From Gnetum montanum (Eukaryota > Streptophyta > Gnetopsida > Gnetales > Gnetaceae): a stretch of DNA of 64,000 nt. A program made the translations under genes and the position numbers. The stretch spans positions 298,959 to 362,958 of the forward strand of contig MNCI01011487.1 of assembly GCA_015680685.1 (NCBI GenBank). Direction: 5' to 3'. The notes beneath the pieces were generated by a model. The model searched no databases and had not been told where the DNA came from. It worked only from the letters and a program-made list of their open reading frames with translations. Positions 57,570 through 64,000 of the stretch are shown one piece after another (within the stretch, counting starts at the first letter, position 1; each line of letters begins with the position of its first letter).

Positions 57570-57700
57570 TTGAAGTGATAAAATGAGATTCTGACAACAA
57601 GAGTTGAATTGGTAAAATGAGAGTTGAGTTGTCAAGATGAGAACTAGAATAACAAAAAAAGAATTGGGATGACAAAACGAGAGTTGAGATGTTGATCTGA
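57570..57700. repeat. Short degenerate tandem repeats (GAGTTGAGATGACAAAA type)
   Basis: Around six imperfect 19-22-bp units with GAGAGTTGAG/GATGACAAAAC words. No coding meaning is seen. Confidence 0.45.
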
Positions 57701-57744
57701 GATGACACAAATTATCAATTAGAAAAAAAGTCTACAATCTAAAA

Positions 57745-57985
57745 GAAGGTGTTTCAATTAGAAGAAAATCCCAAAGAACACTCTTAGAGCATGATCTAGA
57801 TACACTATTCTACATCAATAAAGCTATCTTCTGTTTTTTCTTTTGCATTTTCCTTGTTATTTTCTTTAGGCATAATGTTGAATATTACATATATTTGATG
57901 TTTGGTATATTATCTTTTTATGTATAATATCTAATATAATGTATATTTGATGTTTTCCATGACATCTGAGAATGAGATGCCACAC
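57745..57985 (+). repeat. Dispersed repeat (copy 2), LTR-like end
   Basis: This is the counterpart of 18940-19170, sharing GAACACTCTTAGAGCATGAT-type sequence, ATCAATAAAGC and CCATGACATCT. It is probably the 3' end of an old LTR. Confidence 0.5.
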
Positions 57986-58587
57986 TTATTATATAATATC
58001 TTCTCTATGGAACTCTTCTCTACTGATGCTTCAAAGAAATGTGTGGTTGATTCTAGGTATACAACTTTATTTTCAAAGCTATGATGTTGTAATAACATGT
58101 GCACCATGAATCATGGTAAGTATTCTAACTCTACATTGTCCCACTTCTTAGACTACATAGCATTAAGCTACTTTATTTTTGGAATATTCATGTTTGTCTG
58201 CTTAGGCTTAGAGAAGGCTTCAAGAAATAATCATAAAAAAAAATCTTTATTCTTACTCTTCACCACCATGATGAAATTTAAAATATTAAAATTATTAAAT
58301 ACCTTAATAAATGTTGGAAGAATATAGTCATTAGAAAAGTAAGGAGGAGACAATATATAGTTTGATAATGCTTGCTCCTTCATATCCATCTCCAAAATTG
58401 AAACTTAATTTACATAGCTTCCTTCTTTCATTGTATCATAAATTAGACTTAATAGAGGTCATATGATTACATTTTTCTTATCTTTCATAGCAACACAATA
58501 AGTAATAATATCTACCAAATTGGAGTATGACATCTTTAGTTACAAGATTAAAATTCTTACAGTGGTAATGATGCAAGCTTTACTTTA
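57986..58587. other. Unassigned region left of an LTR fragment
   Basis: Short ORFs only (58097-58327 plus, 76 aa, unrecognised). No primer site adjoins the LTR fragment at 58588. Confidence 0.35.
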
Positions 58588-59075
58588 TGATGAGTGATGA
58601 GGTTACCCCTACGTCCAACCATATGAATCACTAAGGCGTTTATGCATCATCTAGTTGAATTCTATGGATGTATAGTTCTCCAGTGCATTAGTTCCTCTAG
58701 GAAGTGAAATGGGCATTGAGAATGTTCATTGTCTTCCCAACTACACTTATGAGGCTCAAGGGTATGGTTTAAGTGTAATTAAGGTATATGATTTTTATCA
58801 TTTTATGCTTTATGATTTTAATCGCCTACAATAAGAATGAAAGGTAGAGTAATTGAAGATCTAATTCATCTACTGCCTAGCTAACCTAACACAAGTACCT
58901 GTCCCACTTTCCTAGACATATCTTGAACACATATGGTGCTGCTGGGCTACCAAACATTAAGTGTTACTGGGTTATCAAGCATTATATGTATGATTGAAGT
59001 GGTCATGCTTGTGTTCATTAACAATTGGAAATTAATTTCTTAATTGAAATGCATTAAAGTAAAGTGCATTAAACG
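58588..59075 (-). repeat. Truncated family G LTR (3' part, minus orientation)
   Basis: It starts TGATGAGTGATGAGG at 58588 like the other minus-oriented copies. The family stem-loop is at 58739-58780 (AACTACACTTA/TAAGTGTAATT, 10 of 11 pairs). The match fades near GCATTAAAGTAAAGTGC (about 59050-59067), where pararetrovirus coat-protein sequence begins. No U3 or TATA box remains. Confidence 0.7.
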
Positions 59076-59089
59076 AAACATTAATCTAT

Positions 59090-59990
59090 TCTTAGTGTTG
59101 CAAGGATTGTCAAAAGAGTTCATTTTTATTCTGAATGGTATGCAGAATTTGGTTGAGCATTTGAGGATTGTAGCCAACTCCCTTCAAGATGATGAAAAGA
59201 TAGCCATTAATCTTGGTGTGGCAAGAATGACAGGTAAAATCCATTACTGGTGGTAGCATGTTGATCAAGCCTCAAAATATTAAGTGGTAAATAGTGGTCG
59301 TCAAGGTTTATCGATCACCCTACTAACAAAATTCACTATAGAAGTTCCACAAAGTATGAAATTCCAAGATAAGTTGCTACTAAGTCAAAGAAAGCTTTAT
59401 CACCTTGAAGAATTTGAATAGTACAGTGCAGGTTTTGGTAAGAAGATTTACCGATTAGCTTTGCATAGAGATCCACTCACTAATTATTTATATTTGGGAT
59501 CATTACCAAATAAACTAGGCCAGTTAGTGTTACATAATGCTTTACTAGCTAATATCAATGTATCTTTGTCATATTTTATGGATGTGGTTCATATGGTTTT
59601 CTTAGAATTACAAAGGGCTTGCTATAATCTTAGTTTACATAAAATCCTACCTTCTGCCAAAGTATGTAAAAACATAGATGGTGTGTTTGGTATTGTTGGA
59701 GGATCTTGAAAAGGATCAAAGAAAAAGTCTCAATGGAAGAAGACTTATGATTCAAAACGAAGACAAAGATCATTTCCAGTACAAAAGAAGCCTTGGAAAT
59801 TTAGAAGGTACAAACTTATTAAAAGAAGAAAGCAAGCAAGTAAAAAGAATTTGTGTTGTTATCATTGTAAAGAAAGAGGACGTTATGCATATGAGTGTCC
59901 AAGAAAAAATAGAGCTCCTACTAAGGTAAAATCTATTTTTGCTTCTATAGTATTTAAATTCTTACTACAATATGTAATGTAGTAAATAAT
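59090..59990 (+). pseudogene. Endogenous pararetrovirus fragment, coat-protein region (broken)
   Basis: This is a third piece of the same virus group. It shares with 3850-4620 the IHYWW/IFHWW spot, LHRDPLTNYLYLGSLPNKL (about 59458-59515), the YFMDVVHMV segment, a Lys/Arg-rich stretch and a zinc knuckle at 59857-59898. The knuckle reads CYHC....R....C, with Arg (CGT, 59881-59883) at the histidine position. It is diverged from the 1691-7620 copy and so is a separate insertion or lineage. Stops near 59254, 59420 and 59707 break it. Confidence 0.65.
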
Positions 59991-60450
59991 TTAATTGATG
60001 AACCTCTTCTTTCTGTTGGATTGCTAAGTCAGTGGAATGCTCCAATAGATAACTGCAGTCAACCCTAGTGTCTAGAATTGCAATCTTCGAATGCCATAAT
60101 CTGATATGATCCTTTGGGCGGCTTTTGATGTGATTTTGTTGATCTAAGCCATTGCATAAGTGCTCCAATGGCACCTTCTATTCTATCAGAGGCTATTTGA
60201 ACTTTCTTCACATTTTTCTTCTTTCGTTCTCCACTAAGTTCCATGGCCCATGAATTTTTGAAATCCATGAAGTGAAACCACAACGCATACAACACACAAC
60301 ACAAAAAATAAACTAGTAAATAGAATACAAAGGTGTACACACCCCAAGTTGCAGAAGAAAATATATGGTAATTAGTCTATCTGTAGCCTACCCAGTTATG
60401 CTTTACTCTACTGCTACGCTACACTGAAGTCACCCATCTCGACCATAGCA
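59991..60450. other. Unassigned spacer before the tandem array
   Basis: Only short overlapping ORFs are present, without family features. It may contain further decayed viral sequence, but I cannot show this. Confidence 0.3.
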
Positions 60451-63400
60451 TTGTTGTTGGCTTGGCTATGAGCATTTGCATCTACATGGAGGAAAATTAT
60501 TTTGGGCGTAGAAGAAGCAACAACATTGTCATTGTCGTTGTTGCTCCACTTCGCTTACTTTTCTCCCCCATAATTATAGTCTTCGCACTTTGCACAAATT
60601 ACTCACCACATAAATATACAATTACACACACGGAACCTACGTAGAAGATGACATGAAAGACACTAGATTAATTGCCCACCACTCTACCAGACATGTCATA
60701 TTGATTACCCACCACTCCATCGGATTGATTGCAGAAATGTCAAATTGATTACCTACCACTCCATCGAATTAACTGCCCATCACTTCATTGAATTGATTGC
60801 CCACCACTCTATTGGATTGATTGAAGAAATGTCAAATTGATTGCCCACCACTCTATCGAATTGATTGCCCAACACTTCATTGGATTGATTGTAGAAACAT
60901 CAGATTGATTGCCCACCACTTTGCCAGAAATGTTGGATTGATTGCCCACCACTCTAGCAGAAGCATTGAATTTCTTAAGAATCATAAACATCATTAATTT
61001 TCTATTAATTATAAATTATTTTATTTTATTTTTAAAGATTGCTAGATTTTCATAGAAATCATGTGTAGGAAATTGTCTGTTGAAGTGTAAAAATTTCTTA
61101 AGATAATCATTTTGGAATATCATCAAATTGAAGTAGAAGAAGTAGCAGCATGGTCATCGTCGTCGTTGCTCCCCTTCCCTTACTTTTCTTTCCCACAATT
61201 GTAGTCTTTGCACTTTGCATGAATTACTCACCACATAAATACACAATTACACACATGGAACCCACGTAGAACAAAACATGATAGAAATCAAATTGATTGC
61301 CCACCACTTTGCTAGAAACATCGAATTGATTGTCCACCACTCCATCAGATTGATTATAGAAATGTCGAATTGATTTCCCATCACTCCATTGGATTAATTG
61401 CCCACGACTCCATCAAATTGATTGCCCACCACTCCATTGGATTGATTGAAAAGATGTTAGATTAATTTCCCACCACTATGCTAGAAATGTTGTATTAATT
61501 GCCCACCATTCCATCAGATTGATTGCAGAAACGTCAGATTGATTATCCACTAGTCTACCAGAAACGTTGAATTTCTTAAGAATTGTAAACATCATTAATT
61601 GTTTATTAATTATAATTATTTTTTATTTATTTTTAAGAGTGCTAGATTTTCATAGAAATCATGTGTAGGACATTGTCCATTGAAGTTTGAAACTTTTTAC
61701 AGATAATCATTTTGAAATATCATCAAATTGAAGTAGAAGAAGTAGTAGCGTGGTCGTCATTGTTGTTGATCCCCTTGCCTTGCTTTTCTCCCCCACAATT
61801 GTAGTCTTTGCACTTTGCATGAATTACTCACCACATAAATACACAATTACACACATGGAACTCACATAGAACATAGCATGAAAAACATCAAATTAATTGC
61901 TCACCACTCTACCAGAACATTGAATTGATTGCCCACCACTCCATTGGATTGATTGCAGACATGTTGGATTAATTGCCCACTGCTCTGTTAGATTGATTAC
62001 AAAAACATCAAATTGATTACCCACCACTTCGTCAAATTGATTGCCCACCACTCCAGTAGATTGATTATAGAAATGTCACATTGATTACCCAACACTTTGC
62101 CAAAAACATTGGATTGATTGCCAACCACTTTATTGGATTGATTCTAGAAACATCAAACTGATTGCCCACCACTTTGCCAGAAATGTTAGATTTCTTAAGA
62201 ATCGTAAACATCATTAATTGTTTAGTAATTCTATATATTTATTTTATTTTATTTTTTAAGATTCCTGGATTTTCATAAAAATCATGTGGAGGATGTTGTC
62301 TATTGAAATGTAGAAACCTTTTTAGGATAATCATTTTGGAATATCATCAAATTGAGGTAGAAGAAGCAGTAGTGTGGTCGTCATCATCGTTGCTCCCCTT
62401 CCCTTTCTTTTCTCCCCCCACAATTGCAGTCTTTGCACTTTGCATGAATTACTAGCCACATAAATACACAATTACACATATAGAACCTGTGTAGAACACA
62501 ACATGACAGATGTTGGAATGATTGTGCATCACTCTATGAAAAATGTTGGATTAATTTCCCACCACTCCATTTGATTGCAAAATGTTAAATTGATTGCCCA
62601 CCATTCCATCATATTACTTGCCCACCACTTCATTGAATTGATTGCAGAAATGTTGGATTGATTGCCAACTACTTTGTCTAATTGATTACAAAAATGTCAG
62701 ATTGATTGCCCATGAATCTATCGAATTGATTACCCACCACTCCATTAGATTGATTGTAGAAACATAAAATTGATTGTCCACCACTCCACCAGAAACATTG
62801 GATTGATTGCCCACCACTCTGTCATATTGATTGCAGAAATTTCAGATTGATTACCCACTACTCTGCCAGAAATGTTAGATTTCTTAAGAATTGTAAACAT
62901 CGTTAATTGTTTATTAATTATAATTTTTATTTTATTTTTTAAGATTGCTGGATTTTCACAGAAATCATGTGTAGAACATTGTCCATTGAAGTGTGAAACT
63001 TTTTAAAGATAATCATTTTGGAATATTATCAAATTGAAGTAGAAAGAGCAGCAGCGTGGTTGTCGTCGTTGTTGCTCCCCTTCCCTTGCTTTTCTCCCCC
63101 ACAATTGTAGTATTTGCACTTTGCATGAATACTTACCACATAAATACATAATTACACACATGAAACCTACGTAAAACACAACATGATAGATGCCGGATTG
63201 ATTTCCTAGCACTCTGCTAGAAACGTTAGATTGATTGCCCACCACTCCATCAGATTGACTGCAGAAACATCAAATTGGTTGCCCACCATTCCGTCAGATT
63301 AATTGCCCACCACTTTGTTGGATTGATTGCAAAAATGTTGAATTGATTGTCCACCACTCTGTTGTTATGATCATAGAAATGTTGGATTAATTATCCACCA

Positions 63401-64000
63401 CTTCATTGAATTGATTGCCCATTGCTCTATTGGATTGATTTTGTAAACATCAGATTGTAGAAACATTAAATTGATTGTCCACCACTTTGCTAGAAGCATA
63501 AGATTTCTTAAGAATCATAAATTTTCCATTAAAGTGTGAAACTTTTTTTAAGATAATTGTTTTATAATATCATCAAATTAAAGTAGAAGATGCAATAATG
63601 TGGTGGTCATCATCATTGCTCCCCTTCCCTTGCTTTTCTCCCCCACAATTGTAGTCTTCGCACTTTGCATGAATTACTCACCACATAAATACACACTTAC
63701 ACACATGGAACCCTTGTAAAACACATCATGATAGACGTCAAATTGATTATTCATCATTCTGACAGAAACATCAGATTGATTGCCCATCACTCCCTCAAAT
63801 TGATTGTAGAAACATTAAACTGATTGCCCATCACTCCATTGGATTAATTGCAGAAACATCAAATTGATTATCCACCACTTTGTCGGATTGATTGCCCACC
63901 ATTCTATCGGATTGATTGTAGAAATGTTAGATTAATTACCCACCACTCTACTAGAAACATTGGATTTATTGCCCACCACTCCATTAAATTGATTGCCCAC
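60450..64000. repeat. Tandem array, about 600-bp unit with internal minisatellite
   Basis: The anchor GTAGTCTTTGCACTTTGCAT occurs at about 60577, 61201, 61801, 62427, 63107 and 63651, giving unit lengths of about 625, 600, 626, 680 and 544 bp. Each unit has a conserved part (GTNGTCGTCGTTGCTCCCCT, then the anchor, then ACATAAATACACAATTACAC; also TCTTAAGAATNGTAAACATC and AGAAATCATGTG) and a variable part of repeated GATTGCCCACCACTCCAT and GATTGCAGAAA words in steps of about 20-45 bp. Unit length varies mainly through the number of these words. The array runs off the right edge. Short ORFs inside it are chance. Confidence 0.88.

Noticed and set aside
60450-64000. CRISPR-like regular short repeats
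   Set aside because: The repeats are degenerate, adjacent and nested in 600-bp tandem units in plant DNA; there are no unique spacers of constant length.

Overview
This is a window of plant nuclear genomic DNA. It holds one intact host gene, a leucine-rich-repeat extensin (LRX) at 25035-27233, in a background of old, nested and mutated mobile elements. Endogenous caulimovirid sequence, Ty1/copia and Ty3/gypsy elements with plant-type primer-binding sites, and the LRX wall protein identify a land plant. The long repeat-filled spacers, layered insertions and heavy C-to-T decay of the repeats suggest a large, slowly purged genome such as a gymnosperm. That last step is inference; nothing here fixes the species.

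Layout. 1-422: part of an LTR (family G, with termini TGATGAG...CTCATCA), running off the left edge. 423-7900: two pieces of an endogenous pararetrovirus (Caulimoviridae) arranged head to head, a short minus-strand 3' part and a long plus-strand copy. 7900-8850: a minus-strand copia reverse-transcriptase scrap and a region rich in AGATGTCTT. 8850-10640: a decayed minus-strand ORF with a C-terminal coiled coil. 11150-11450: possible further LTR. 12900-17937: minus-strand gypsy gag remnants, a tRNA-Asp-type primer site, a 5' LTR interrupted by a solo LTR of its own family, and two converging LTR fragments. 18118-18774: another solo LTR. 18780-22330: AT-rich dispersed repeats. 22330-30140: the GC-richer LRX gene domain and its flanks. 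30142-51736: a Ty1/copia element split by a 16.8-kb Ty3/gypsy element (31813-48659), itself an unusual dimer with two gag-pol interiors between one pair of LTRs. 51740-60450: dispersed repeats, a second copy of the coiled-coil ORF, an LTR fragment and a third pararetrovirus piece (coat-protein region). 60450-64000: a tandem array with a unit of about 600 bp, each unit filled with shorter repeats.

Working relationships. Only the LRX gene looks functional; it should encode a secreted cell-wall protein. No retroelement reading frame is intact, and several catalytic residues are lost. The LTR copies are still informative: they share a stem-loop whose two arms change together between copies, and the youngest-looking copies carry arrays of the 10-bp palindrome GCGATATCGC at 17-bp spacing just upstream of the TATA box.
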